From JANYGM01 sp043764015 (GTDB taxonomy: Bacteria > Bacteroidota > Bacteroidia > Cytophagales > Thermonemataceae), in contig JAYUKY010000119.1 in NCBI GenBank assembly GCA_043764015.1, forward strand, positions 1-28,328: a stretch of DNA of 28,328 nucleotides, given 5' to 3'. This document shows positions 21,359-28,307 of this stretch, in pieces. A program made the position numbers and the translations under genes. The stretch's first letter is position 1. Every line of letters begins with the position of its first letter. The notes below the pieces were generated by a model. That model searched no databases. It was not told the DNA's origin and worked only from the letters and a program-made list of their open reading frames with translations.

Positions 21359-22015
21359 TTACTCTTTTTCTAAAATTTCTATCCAATTATTAAATCTAGG
21401 GCATTTTTGTCTGATGTTTACAAGTCCTATTTCTTTTGCAATTTCGTTGCCATTTTGTATTTTGCTATAGCTTTTCATTATTTTATCTTCTAATCTTTTG
21501 CTTGGTGCAGTTATTTTGTTGTCATTTATCATTTCAGGATTAGGATAATCTTCAATAGTTTTTTTCAAATATTCATAATCTGCAAAATTCTCCCTAGCAA
21601 AAAGCGTATTAAATATATTCAAATCAATAAAAAGTAAAGCCTCAAACTCGTGTAACTGCACATATGGAATAAATCTATCTCGTAAAGCATCAGAAATATC
21701 ATTGTGCATAGCATTTTCTAGTGCGTCTATTCTACTATTTTTATCTGGAATCTGTTGTACCTCTTCCCAATTAGGAAATTTATGGCTTGCTTTTATGCCA
21801 TAATAGTCTATAAAAGTAGTAACAAGTGCTTCTTTCCCTCGTAAATGGTTTTCTATTTCTTTCTTAAAGATTTCCCAAGCAACAATACCACCACCAGTTT
21901 TTTTGATAGTTGGATTTTCTATATAAATATCTTTTGGTTGAAAATAAGGATACAAAATTGTTCTACAAAATTCTTGTTCAGTTTGTCCTTCACAAACAAT
22001 AATTGTTCTCCCCAT
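21359..22015 (-). CDS. DUF4276 family protein, TOPRIM-like, partner of an AAA ATPase
   Basis: A 218-residue protein with the features of DUF4276: IIVCEGQTEQEF (5-16), TTFIDYYGI (66-74), and HEFEALLFID (122-131). The Glu of CEGxTE and Asp70 stand where TOPRIM nucleases hold metal-binding Glu and Asp, so a TOPRIM-like fold is probable. DUF4276 genes typically sit beside an AAA/SMC-like ATPase gene, as here (85 bases downstream of it, same strand). The pair recalls two-gene anti-phage systems that combine an ATPase with a TOPRIM-type effector, such as PARIS or AbiL, though I cannot say it belongs to either. No membrane segment or signal is seen. The expected role is an effector nuclease released or activated by the ATPase sensor. 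Confidence 0.75.
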   Translation of the reverse strand: MGRTIIVCEGQTEQEFCRTILYPYFQPKDIYIENPTIKKTGGGIVAWEIFKKEIENHLRGKEALVTTFIDYYGIKASHKFPNWEEVQQIPDKNSRIDALENAMHNDISDALRDRFIPYVQLHEFEALLFIDLNIFNTLFARENFADYEYLKKTIEDYPNPEMINDNKITAPSKRLEDKIMKSYSKIQNGNEIAKEIGLVNIRQKCPRFNNWIEILEKE

Positions 22016-22069
22016 AAGTATTTTTAAAAATATTGTTTGACATAAAAAACTGATTATAAACTATTCAAA

Positions 22070-22097
22070 CCGTAATTCGTAATTTTTAATTCGTAAT
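22070..22097. repeat. Heptad array after the ATPase gene
   Basis: Four 7-base units (CCGTAAT, TCGTAAT, TTTTAAT, TCGTAAT) lie directly downstream of the ATPase stop codon on the minus strand and in the gap before the DUF4276 gene. Confidence 0.65.
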
Positions 22098-22100
22098 TGA

Positions 22101-23174
22101 CTACGGTTGTGCGGCATTTATGATATTTCTTTCCCACAAATCACCTAAAGAATAATCTTCTAGCCAAATAGCTAAATCATTAGAATTCAAGCGTTTAAAT
22201 ACACTTTGTTTTTCTTCTACATCTCTATCCACAACAATAATATCTTCTGGTGAAAAATGATTAACCAGTCCAGGAGATTGTGTAGCCACTATTATTTGCG
22301 TTTGTTTTGAGGCGGCTTGTATCATTCCTGCAAGTTTTCCAATAGCAAAAGGGTGCAAACCAAGTTCTGGCTCATCAATAATAATGACAGCAGGTGGGTT
22401 TGGTTGCATCAAAAGTGCCGTAAGGGCAATAAAACGTAATGTTCCGTCAGAGAGTTGATAGGAAGAAAAACTTGACTCACTATCTCCAATATCTACCCAA
22501 CGTAATTCTATTTCATTGGTATTGAGGAGTTTAGGTTCTAAAATAAATTTATCTATGTAAGGTGCAATAGCTTGTATAGTTTTCTCTATTCTGACGTATG
22601 TTTTTGGGTGTTTTACCTTCAAAAGATACAAAAAAGCAGGCAAATTTCGCCCATCAGGTTTGAGATAAATATTATCATTTACATCACATTCTCTACGCAA
22701 ATACGAGGTAGGAGAGGTGTCGTGAAAATGAAAGATTTTGATGTTTTCAAAACGGATTTGCAAACCTTTATCAGATATAATTACCTGACTTTCGTATGGT
22801 TGTAAACTGTGAATAATAGTTGTACCTTCATCATTTTCTTCTGGATAACCTCCCTCTACTTGACTAAAATATAATCCATTTTCTTTAGTTTGTTTACAGA
22901 TAAAATTATAAAAATATCCACTTTCATTGTCAAATAATAACTTTCCTTGCAAAATTTCTGTATTTTTTCTTCCAAAATAAAGCAAATTATCTACTTTTTC
23001 TTCCATTACAAATTGCTGAAATTTCTGATTTGTGATAGCATTAACCATTTTAAAAAACGACACAAAATTACTTTTACCACTTCCATTACTTCCAATCAAA
23101 ATATTGATAGGAGATAGTTCTAGTTGCATTTTTTTGATAGATTTAAAACCCTCAATTTCAATATATTCAATCAT
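22101..23174 (-). CDS. AAA/SMC-like ATPase, predicted anti-phage sensor
   Basis: A 357-residue ATPase of the RecF/OLD-like group (AAA_15/AAA_21). The N-terminus MIEYIEIEGFKSIKKMQLEL is the usual opening. Walker A is GSNGSGKS (28-35), the ABC signature is LSDGTLRF (241-248), Walker B is VIIIDEPELGLHP (263-275), and ATQSPGLVN (297-305) is the switch-His region with Gln in place of His (Q299). The middle (about 60-235) is a variable insert without the long coiled coil of true SMC proteins. The protein lacks its own TOPRIM domain, which fits the separate DUF4276 gene downstream. The MazF gene ends 12 bases upstream on the same strand, so a common transcript is likely. It should bind and hydrolyse ATP and gate the partner's activity. 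Confidence 0.85.
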   Translation of the reverse strand: MIEYIEIEGFKSIKKMQLELSPINILIGSNGSGKSNFVSFFKMVNAITNQKFQQFVMEEKVDNLLYFGRKNTEILQGKLLFDNESGYFYNFICKQTKENGLYFSQVEGGYPEENDEGTTIIHSLQPYESQVIISDKGLQIRFENIKIFHFHDTSPTSYLRRECDVNDNIYLKPDGRNLPAFLYLLKVKHPKTYVRIEKTIQAIAPYIDKFILEPKLLNTNEIELRWVDIGDSESSFSSYQLSDGTLRFIALTALLMQPNPPAVIIIDEPELGLHPFAIGKLAGMIQAASKQTQIIVATQSPGLVNHFSPEDIIVVDRDVEEKQSVFKRLNSNDLAIWLEDYSLGDLWERNIINAAQP

Positions 23175-23186
23175 TTTTTATTGGTT

Positions 23187-23528
23187 TTAATCAATTGAAA
23201 GTACCTTTTTTAGGGCATCTTTAATTTCTTCTAAAATTTCGTTATTTATTTCACCTATTTTCCTTACAAATCTGTCTTCTGAAACAGACCGTATTTGAAA
23301 ACAGTCTGCAGAAGAATCTTTGCTAAGATTGTTTTTTGAGTTTGTAGAGATTTTTACCATCCAATTTGCGGCTTGATAACGGTCTTTCCAGTCTGTTAAA
23401 GGTACAATTATTCGTAGTGGCAATTTACCAAGTGCATCATCATTGACAATAATGGCAGGGCGTATTTTCTTAATTTCTGCACCAATGGTTGGGTCTAAAT
23501 TGATAAGCCAAATTTCACTTTGCTTCAT
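23187..23528 (-). CDS. PemK/MazF-family toxin (endoribonuclease)
   Basis: A 113-residue toxin of the MazF/PemK fold, which cleaves mRNA at short sequences. MKQSEIWLINLDPTIGAEIK is the family opening (GEIWLVNLDP... type), RPAIIVNDD follows at about 23-31, and the strand IRIVPLTDW corresponds to IIVPLTDWKDRY (about 42-53), where active enzymes carry the conserved Thr. The start at 23528 overlaps the antitoxin gene by 14 bases, the usual antitoxin-first arrangement. In contrast to isolated modules, an ATPase gene follows after only 12 bases, so toxin and ATPase may share one transcript. Confidence 0.88.
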   Translation of the reverse strand: MKQSEIWLINLDPTIGAEIKKIRPAIIVNDDALGKLPLRIIVPLTDWKDRYQAANWMVKISTNSKNNLSKDSSADCFQIRSVSEDRFVRKIGEINNEILEEIKDALKKVLSID

Positions 23529-23727
23529 AAAAATTTTCAAAATCAAGGTTAGTGAAAATAGTTAATTCTTTGTCATTTTTATAGTCTTCATAAAGATTTT
23601 CAGCAGCATTTCTCATAGAATTACTTATTTCTTGCCTTCTAATTGATTTCAAGACCTCTTGCACAAGCCAAACTTTTTTATCAAGTGTCAGGATTTCTAT
23701 TTCTTGTACTAATTCTTTGGTATTCAT
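23515..23727 (-). CDS. Antitoxin partner of the PemK/MazF toxin
   Basis: A 70-residue protein placed directly upstream of and overlapping the toxin gene. The N-terminal half (MNTKELVQEIEILTLDKKVW to LKSIRR) is helical and amphipathic, and the acidic C-terminal half (about 36-70, ending DLDFENFYEAK) is the sort of flexible tail that wraps a MazF dimer. No AbrB or ribbon-helix-helix pattern is evident, so its DNA-binding family is not known. It begins 39 bases after the manC stop on the same strand, and no promoter was seen in that gap, so it may depend on manC transcription. Confidence 0.75.
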   Translation of the reverse strand: MNTKELVQEIEILTLDKKVWLVQEVLKSIRRQEISNSMRNAAENLYEDYKNDKELTIFTNLDFENFYEAK

Positions 23728-23766
23728 AATTTTGTGTAGTTAAGTTCTACTGATTTCCTATTTTTT

Positions 23767-24873
23767 CTAAATAAATTCTTTTCCTTTTTTCTTTGCTTCC
23801 GCCACAAATTCTTTGACTCTTTGTTCATCTTCTTTCTTACAAATCATCAAAACATTATCATATTCAGACACAATAAAACCATCTAAATTACTGATAACCA
23901 CAAGTTTATCTTTATGTGTGCGTATGATGCAATTAGTGGTATTTTCCAAAATATAATGCCCAGAAACGACATTTTGAGCGTGGTCTTTCTCCGAAATTTC
24001 GTACAAAGATTTCCAAGTACCCAAATCAGACCAACCAAAATCCACAGGAATAACGTAAACATTGTCTGCTTTTTCCATAATGGCATAATCAATGGAATCA
24101 CTTTTGCACATAGAATAAACGGTATCAATGGCATTTTCTTCGTCTGGCGTGCCAAAATGATGTTTTATATCTGTAAAAACTTCCGCCAATTCTGGTGCAT
24201 ATTTTTCTATTGCTTTGATGATGGTTTTTGCGCTCCAAATGAAAATTCCGCCATTCCAAAGATAATCACCGCTTTTCAAAAATGCTTCAGCCATCTCCAG
24301 AGGTGGTTTTTCTGTAAACATTTTGACTTTTTTGAGTGGCGAGCTAAGAAGTCCCATTAGGTTTTTTAGCCCACGTTTGTTGTCGTATTGAATGTAGCCG
24401 TAGCCTGTGTCTGGTCTGCTTGGTTTGATGCCCAAAGTTATCAAAATCTCTTTTGTTTCTGCGCTTTGGAGAGCTTGGAGAGCTATTTTTTTAAATTCCT
24501 CCTCTTTCAAAATAATATGGTCAGAAGGCGCAACAATAATATTTGCGTTAGGATTTATTTGACTGATTTTGTAGCACGCATACGCTACACAAGGGGCAGT
24601 ATTTTTGCGTGCAGGCTCTAAAAGTAGCTGATTATCAGTGATAAACGGGATTTGTTCTTGGATAATATTTTTATAATCTTTGTGGCTCACAATAAAAATA
24701 TTTTCAGGTGGACAAACGCCCTCAAAACGTGCTACAGTTTGCTGTATAAGCGTTTTTCCTGTGCCTAAAATGTCGTGAAATTGCTTTGGATTGTTGGTGC
24801 GGCTGAAGGGCCAAAAACGTGTGCCAATACCACCTGCCATAATGACAACGTAATTATTTTGAATGTTTTTCAT
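23767..24873 (-). CDS. manC: Mannose-1-phosphate guanylyltransferase
   Basis: The enzyme makes GDP-mannose from mannose-1-phosphate and GTP for surface glycans. The 368-residue protein has the nucleotidyltransferase signature AGGIGTRFWPFSR (13-25) with NPKQF (28-32), then EPARKNTAPC, VAPSDHII, GYGYIQY, FTEKPPLEMA, YLWNGGIF and VDFGWSDLGTW, all in the expected order. It is the single-domain form without the isomerase part of bifunctional ManC/AlgA. The leader holds an 11-base tandem repeat behind a recognisable promoter. Confidence 0.93.
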   Translation of the reverse strand: MKNIQNNYVVIMAGGIGTRFWPFSRTNNPKQFHDILGTGKTLIQQTVARFEGVCPPENIFIVSHKDYKNIIQEQIPFITDNQLLLEPARKNTAPCVAYACYKISQINPNANIIVAPSDHIILKEEEFKKIALQALQSAETKEILITLGIKPSRPDTGYGYIQYDNKRGLKNLMGLLSSPLKKVKMFTEKPPLEMAEAFLKSGDYLWNGGIFIWSAKTIIKAIEKYAPELAEVFTDIKHHFGTPDEENAIDTVYSMCKSDSIDYAIMEKADNVYVIPVDFGWSDLGTWKSLYEISEKDHAQNVVSGHYILENTTNCIIRTHKDKLVVISNLDGFIVSEYDNVLMICKKEDEQRVKEFVAEAKKKGKEFI

Positions 24874-24874
24874 A

Positions 24875-24907
24875 GATGTTTTATTGATGTTTTATTGATG
24901 TTTTTTA
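24875..24907 (-). repeat. 11-base tandem repeat in the manC leader
   Basis: Three copies of GATGTTTTATT (plus-strand reading; third copy GATGTTTTTTA) begin 2 bases upstream of the manC start codon and fall inside the predicted 5' leader. Confidence 0.7.
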
Positions 24908-24941
24908 TAGATATTGTCTATTTATATTTTTGTTTGGTAGG

Positions 24942-24971
24942 CAAATATAACGAAAAAATAGTGCTTTCCAA
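24942..24971 (-). promoter_or_regulatory. manC promoter
   Basis: On the minus strand ATTG, 19 bases, TATATTTG fits the Bacteroidota consensus with one mismatch. Transcription would start near 24936, giving a leader of about 60 bases that contains the 11-base repeats. Confidence 0.5.
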
Positions 24972-25024
24972 TTATAAGTAAGATTTGCTAAAAACATTTT
25001 TGATTTGTTTGTGTTTTGTATTTT

Positions 25025-25052
25025 ACTTCACACTTCACACCTCACACCTCCA
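25025..25052 (+). repeat. Heptad array before the photolyase-like gene
   Basis: Units ACTTCAC, ACTTCAC, ACCTCAC and a partial ACCTCC are followed by AAAAAG and the ATG at 25058. The phase and the A-rich ending copy the array before the nuclease-like gene at 16600. Confidence 0.7.
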
Positions 25053-25057
25053 AAAAG

Positions 25058-26542
25058 ATGTCAAAAGTTGCTTTAGTTTTTCCTCATCAGCTTTTTAAGC
25101 ACGCAGATGCCCTCAAACACGTTGAAACCGTTTATTTGGTGGAAGATGAGTTGTATTTTTCTCAATATAAGTTCCACAAGCAAAAAATTGTTTTGCATAG
25201 GGCTTCTATGAAGTTTTATGAGAATTATTTACAAGATAATGCTAAGAAAGTCATTTACAATGATTTTAACAAAGATTTAGCTACTATTTTTCAGGAGCTT
25301 TCCTCAAAAAATACTACAGAAATTCATTATACAGACCCAACTGATTTTCTACTCTCAAAACGCCTAGAAAGATTAGCCAATAAGCACGAAATCACGCTTA
25401 TACACTATGAAAATCCTAATTTTTTGACTTCAAAAGAGGATATAAAAAAAATGCTCAAAGCGGATAAAAATTATTTTATGGCTTCTTTTTATATCAAACA
25501 ACGCAAAAAGTTAGGCATTTTGTTGGAAGATGGTACGCAAGCAGGTGCGCTTGCAGGTACGCCTATTGGCGGAAAATGGAGTTTTGACACAGAAAACCGC
25601 AAAAAAGCACCTAAAAACCTTTTTATTCCTGCAAACAAAATAATTACAGAAAACAAGTATGTCAAAGAGGCGCAAATATATGTTAATGAGCATTTTAGCA
25701 CAAATTATGGCACAGCAAAAACTTTTAATTATCCCACTACTTTTGAGCAAGCAGAGGCAGTTTTAGAGGATTTTTTGCTAAATAAGTTACGACTTTTTGG
25801 AGATTATGAAGATGCCATATTACAAAATGAAAGTTTTTTATTTCATTCTTTGCTTACGCCTGCGCTAAATATTGGACTGCTTTTGCCTGACCAAATCATC
25901 AAAAAAACGCTTGATTTTGCGCAAGAAAATGATATTCCGTTGAATAGTTTGGAAGGATTTATTAGGCAAATTATTGGTTGGAGAGAGTTTATTAGGGGGA
26001 TTTATGAGTTGGAAAGCGTAAAACAACGTACCACTAATTTTTGGGAATATGACCGCAAAATCCCTGAAAGTTTTTGGAAAGGAACAACAGGCATTGTGCC
26101 TTTTGATGCAATGATTAAAAAATTGGAGAATAATGCTTATACGCATCATATTGAGCGACTTATGATTGCAGGGAATTTATTACACTTGTGCGACTTTGCC
26201 CCAAATGACGTTTATAAGTGGTTTATGGAGTGGTATATTGATGCCTACGACTGGGTAATGGTGCCTAACGTGTATGGTATGAGCCAGTACGCAGATGGCG
26301 GGCTTATGACCACAAAACCCTATATTTCAGGCTCTAATTATCTGATGAAAATGAGTGATTTCCCCAAAGGAGATTGGCAAAAAGTGTGGGACGGCTTATA
26401 TTGGCGTTATATTTGGCAAAACAGAGAAATTTTCTCTAAAAATATTCGTATGAGTTTGCCCGTTAATCTTGTCAAAAAAATGGATAAAGATTTGCTAAAA
26501 AGCCATTTACACAATGCAGAAACATTTTTAGCTAATCTTTAA
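25058..26542 (+). CDS. Cryptochrome/photolyase-family flavoprotein lacking Fe-S cysteines
   Basis: A 494-residue protein of the prokaryotic photolyase/cryptochrome branch (PhrB/CryB, DPRP-like). The N-terminal Rossmann domain (about 1-130) starts with ALVFPHQLF. The FAD-binding helical domain contains EGFIRQIIGWREFIRGIY, YTHHIERLMIAGNLLHL and DWVMVPNVYGMSQYADGG, all standard for this branch. Known members bind a 4Fe-4S cluster through four Cys; here the protein has only one Cys (in HLCDF), and the stretch after GSNYLMKMSDF that normally holds the C-x2-C...C-P-F motif reads PKGDWQKVWDGLYW. The cluster must be absent. The function may be repair of (6-4) photoproducts or light sensing. The start was set at 25058 because the upstream frame translates the heptad repeat. 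Confidence 0.85.
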   Translation: MSKVALVFPHQLFKHADALKHVETVYLVEDELYFSQYKFHKQKIVLHRASMKFYENYLQDNAKKVIYNDFNKDLATIFQELSSKNTTEIHYTDPTDFLLSKRLERLANKHEITLIHYENPNFLTSKEDIKKMLKADKNYFMASFYIKQRKKLGILLEDGTQAGALAGTPIGGKWSFDTENRKKAPKNLFIPANKIITENKYVKEAQIYVNEHFSTNYGTAKTFNYPTTFEQAEAVLEDFLLNKLRLFGDYEDAILQNESFLFHSLLTPALNIGLLLPDQIIKKTLDFAQENDIPLNSLEGFIRQIIGWREFIRGIYELESVKQRTTNFWEYDRKIPESFWKGTTGIVPFDAMIKKLENNAYTHHIERLMIAGNLLHLCDFAPNDVYKWFMEWYIDAYDWVMVPNVYGMSQYADGGLMTTKPYISGSNYLMKMSDFPKGDWQKVWDGLYWRYIWQNREIFSKNIRMSLPVNLVKKMDKDLLKSHLHNAETFLANL

Positions 26543-26561
26543 TCAAATGTCAATTACCAAT

Positions 26562-26604
26562 AAAAATATGGTCGTAGTGTCTTAAGCACTATGACCATAT
26601 TTTT
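26562..26604 (+). terminator. Rho-independent terminator after the photolyase-like gene
   Basis: AATATGGTCGTAGTG (26565-26579) pairs with CACTATGACCATATT (26587-26601) with one G-T wobble, across a 7-base loop, and a T-run follows. Confidence 0.8.
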
Positions 26605-26695
26605 TGCTAAAAACAAATTAAAAAGTGCATTATTTAAGTAGTAATGCTATATTTAAAATATTTTTACATTTTTTTTAAAAATATTTATTATTTTA

Positions 26696-26726
26696 TTTGC
26701 TTATACTATTTATTATTATACCTTTG
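26696..26726 (+). promoter_or_regulatory. Strong Bacteroidota promoter for the lipoprotein gene
   Basis: TTTG (26696-26699), 19 bases, TACCTTTG (26719-26726) is an exact consensus match. The start would be near 26733. The leader up to 26813 (about 80 bases) has no recognised riboswitch and is less AT-rich than its surroundings. Confidence 0.65.
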
Positions 26727-26830
26727 CATTACTAAGTTTATATACTTAACCAGAGGCACGCTGAAAATCTGATACCGCAAGAGTAGGCATACACACTAAT
26801 TTCCTAATAAAAATGAAACGTTCTAATTTG

Positions 26831-26870
26831 CTCCGCTTTGCTCCACTTTGCTCCACTTTGCTCTGCTTTG
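26831..26870 (+). repeat. 10-base tandem repeat across the lipoprotein 5' region
   Basis: Four units of CTCCACTTTG (first CTCCGCTTTG, last CTCTGCTTTG) lie between an ATG at 26813 and the lipobox codons. Ten is not a multiple of three, so each gained or lost unit changes the frame of the ATG relative to the rest of the gene. Confidence 0.8.
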
Positions 26871-27542
26871 TGCGTTGAGTTCTCCATGTTAATGTTATCT
26901 TGTTCAAAAACAGAGCAAGTAACCCCAGCTCCACCAGCAACTTCTCAAGTAGATGCCTCATCTATAGGGACTGTACCTACTAATTCTATTGATAATATGC
27001 CTACCAGCTCAATGAATGGGGATTTGTCAGAAACCGCTAATGTTGTGTTGAAACCAGATGGTACTACACAAGTCTTCAACAATGATGCTGCCCTTGTTCT
27101 ATGGGCAAATGCACAATCACCAAGTATCAAAAAACTTGTGAATGACAAGTTGGATGAGATCAAAGTTTTACAGAAATTCGCCAAAGACAATGGTTTGCTT
27201 GATAACCTTCAAGCAACAGAACAGTATTACATTGACACCTACGGAGACCCAACAGGAGACGGTGCGCCTACCAATGGTTTTACCGCAACAAGTAATTTTG
27301 TTGGCATGGGGCTTATATTTGATAACACAGGTTGTGGTGGAAACTCGCTGAATATTATGGTACCTTTTCTGCCCTCTTTTTTTTGGATGAATAATAGGGC
27401 TTCTTCCTATGTCAACGTAGGAGTAAAAATACTTTGCACAAGAACTTGGTTTAGGGGGCGAAAATTTTGGGCTTTTGCTAATTTTACAAATTGCCTTAAC
27501 ATTCCAGCACCATTTAACGACAATACAATGTCCTGTATTTAG
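26838..27542 (+). CDS. Probable lipoprotein of unknown function, start uncertain
   Basis: I do not recognise the mature domain. A lipobox-like LMLSC (Cys at codon 22 counting from a TTG at 26838) is followed by SKTEQVTPAPPA, a Pro/Ser/Thr-rich tether (about 25-60), and a domain of about 170 residues with four Cys (in CGGN, LCTRTW, NCLN, SCI) that could form disulfides. The start is unclear. TTG at 26838 lacks a basic n-region, and ATG at 26886 leaves too short a signal. The ATG at 26813 gives a basic MKRSNLLRF start but meets a stop after 21 codons in the present repeat number; with one 10-base unit fewer it would read straight into the lipobox. Start given here is the longest in-frame one. 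A second secreted-protein gene follows after 28 bases. Confidence 0.7.
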   Translation: MLHFAPLCSALCVEFSMLMLSCSKTEQVTPAPPATSQVDASSIGTVPTNSIDNMPTSSMNGDLSETANVVLKPDGTTQVFNNDAALVLWANAQSPSIKKLVNDKLDEIKVLQKFAKDNGLLDNLQATEQYYIDTYGDPTGDGAPTNGFTATSNFVGMGLIFDNTGCGGNSLNIMVPFLPSFFWMNNRASSYVNVGVKILCTRTWFRGRKFWAFANFTNCLNIPAPFNDNTMSCI

Positions 27543-27570
27543 GACTTTCACCAACTAAATCTAAAAATAT

Positions 27571-28191
27571 ATGAAACTGCATATTTTTTTTTCGTTATTG
27601 TTGGGGTGTTTAGGCTTACACAATTTGGTAGCCCAACGCATATCGCCTGACAGTCTTTATCCAAAAAATAGCTTTGGTATAGAGTTTGGTAATGGTACGT
27701 CTCTTAATTTGAATCATCCAGTTTATGAGGGCTTTAATAGAGTTACGCTTTCTAATAGATTGGGTATGAGCTATTTTTTTGCTAACAGGTGGTCAGTAAA
27801 TTCAGGGGTAACTGCTACTATTTTCCGCTCCAACCGCCCAGATTTGCGCCCAAAAGAGAACTATTGGCATGGAGATTTATCAGTGCGCTACCATATTCGT
27901 AGTTGGTATTTTGGTGTTAGTAGTTCCTATGGTAACAGTCCTATTAACATTTATAATTATACACAGGCATACGAACCTCGTCAAAAGCTAGTGGTATATG
28001 GTAATGTGGGGCTTCATACACAGATAAGTAAGCAGAAAAAATTCTGGAAAAATACTTTCCTTGTTTTTGATATGAGAATTGGACCTACGCTCTATACAGA
28101 ATATAAACCAGATGGATTATCTCGTAATACAAATAATTGGGGTGGTCATATAGGGCTAAACTATATCATTAAGCCAAAATCCAAAAGATAA
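27571..28191 (+). CDS. Small exported protein, possible outer-membrane beta-barrel
   Basis: A 206-residue protein with a signal peptide (MKLHIFFSLLLGCLGLHNLV, cleavage after VAQ or VA near 21-22). The mature part consists of alternating hydrophobic and polar strands rich in Tyr, Trp and Asn (FGIEFGNGTSLNL, SVRYHIRSWYFGVSSSYG, LVVYGNVGLHTQI, VFDMRIGPTLYTEY, GGHIGLNYIIKPK), which suits an eight-strand outer-membrane barrel of the OmpA/OprF-like or outer-membrane-protein beta-barrel type. Exact family unknown. It follows the lipoprotein gene by 28 bases on the same strand and is probably co-transcribed, so the two may form a surface pair. Confidence 0.7.
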   Translation: MKLHIFFSLLLGCLGLHNLVAQRISPDSLYPKNSFGIEFGNGTSLNLNHPVYEGFNRVTLSNRLGMSYFFANRWSVNSGVTATIFRSNRPDLRPKENYWHGDLSVRYHIRSWYFGVSSSYGNSPINIYNYTQAYEPRQKLVVYGNVGLHTQISKQKKFWKNTFLVFDMRIGPTLYTEYKPDGLSRNTNNWGGHIGLNYIIKPKSKR

Positions 28192-28259
28192 ATAATTTGC
28201 TAAAAAGTGCTATAATTATAGCAGAAAGTCAATAGACGTCCTGCGAAAGTCGGACAAGT
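28192..28259. other. Intergenic, short imperfect palindrome only
   Basis: After the last stop codon there is AGTGCTATAATTATAGCAGA (GCTATAATTATAGC is a perfect 14-base palindrome at 28209-28222) and GTCC...GGAC around 28240-28254. No coding frame or RNA gene is apparent. Confidence 0.4.
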
Positions 28260-28307
28260 GTATTAAAGTCCCTTTCCCAGCAGGGGAAAGGGATTTAGGG
28301 ATTGGGG
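28260..28307. repeat. REP-like palindromic repeat, copy 2 (inverted)
   Basis: GTATTAAAGTCCC opens and GGGATTTAGGG closes a hairpin CCCTTTCCC / GGGAAAGGG (28270-28278, 28284-28292). Its reverse complement shares both outer words with the element at 4288-4317 while the central stem differs. It lies about 70 bases after the last gene and may serve as its terminator. Confidence 0.6.

Noticed and set aside
26746..26961. 71-codon minus-strand frame over the 10-base repeats
   Set aside because: Its middle is the antisense of the repeat array and it has no promoter or family features; the plus strand has an exact promoter and a lipobox.
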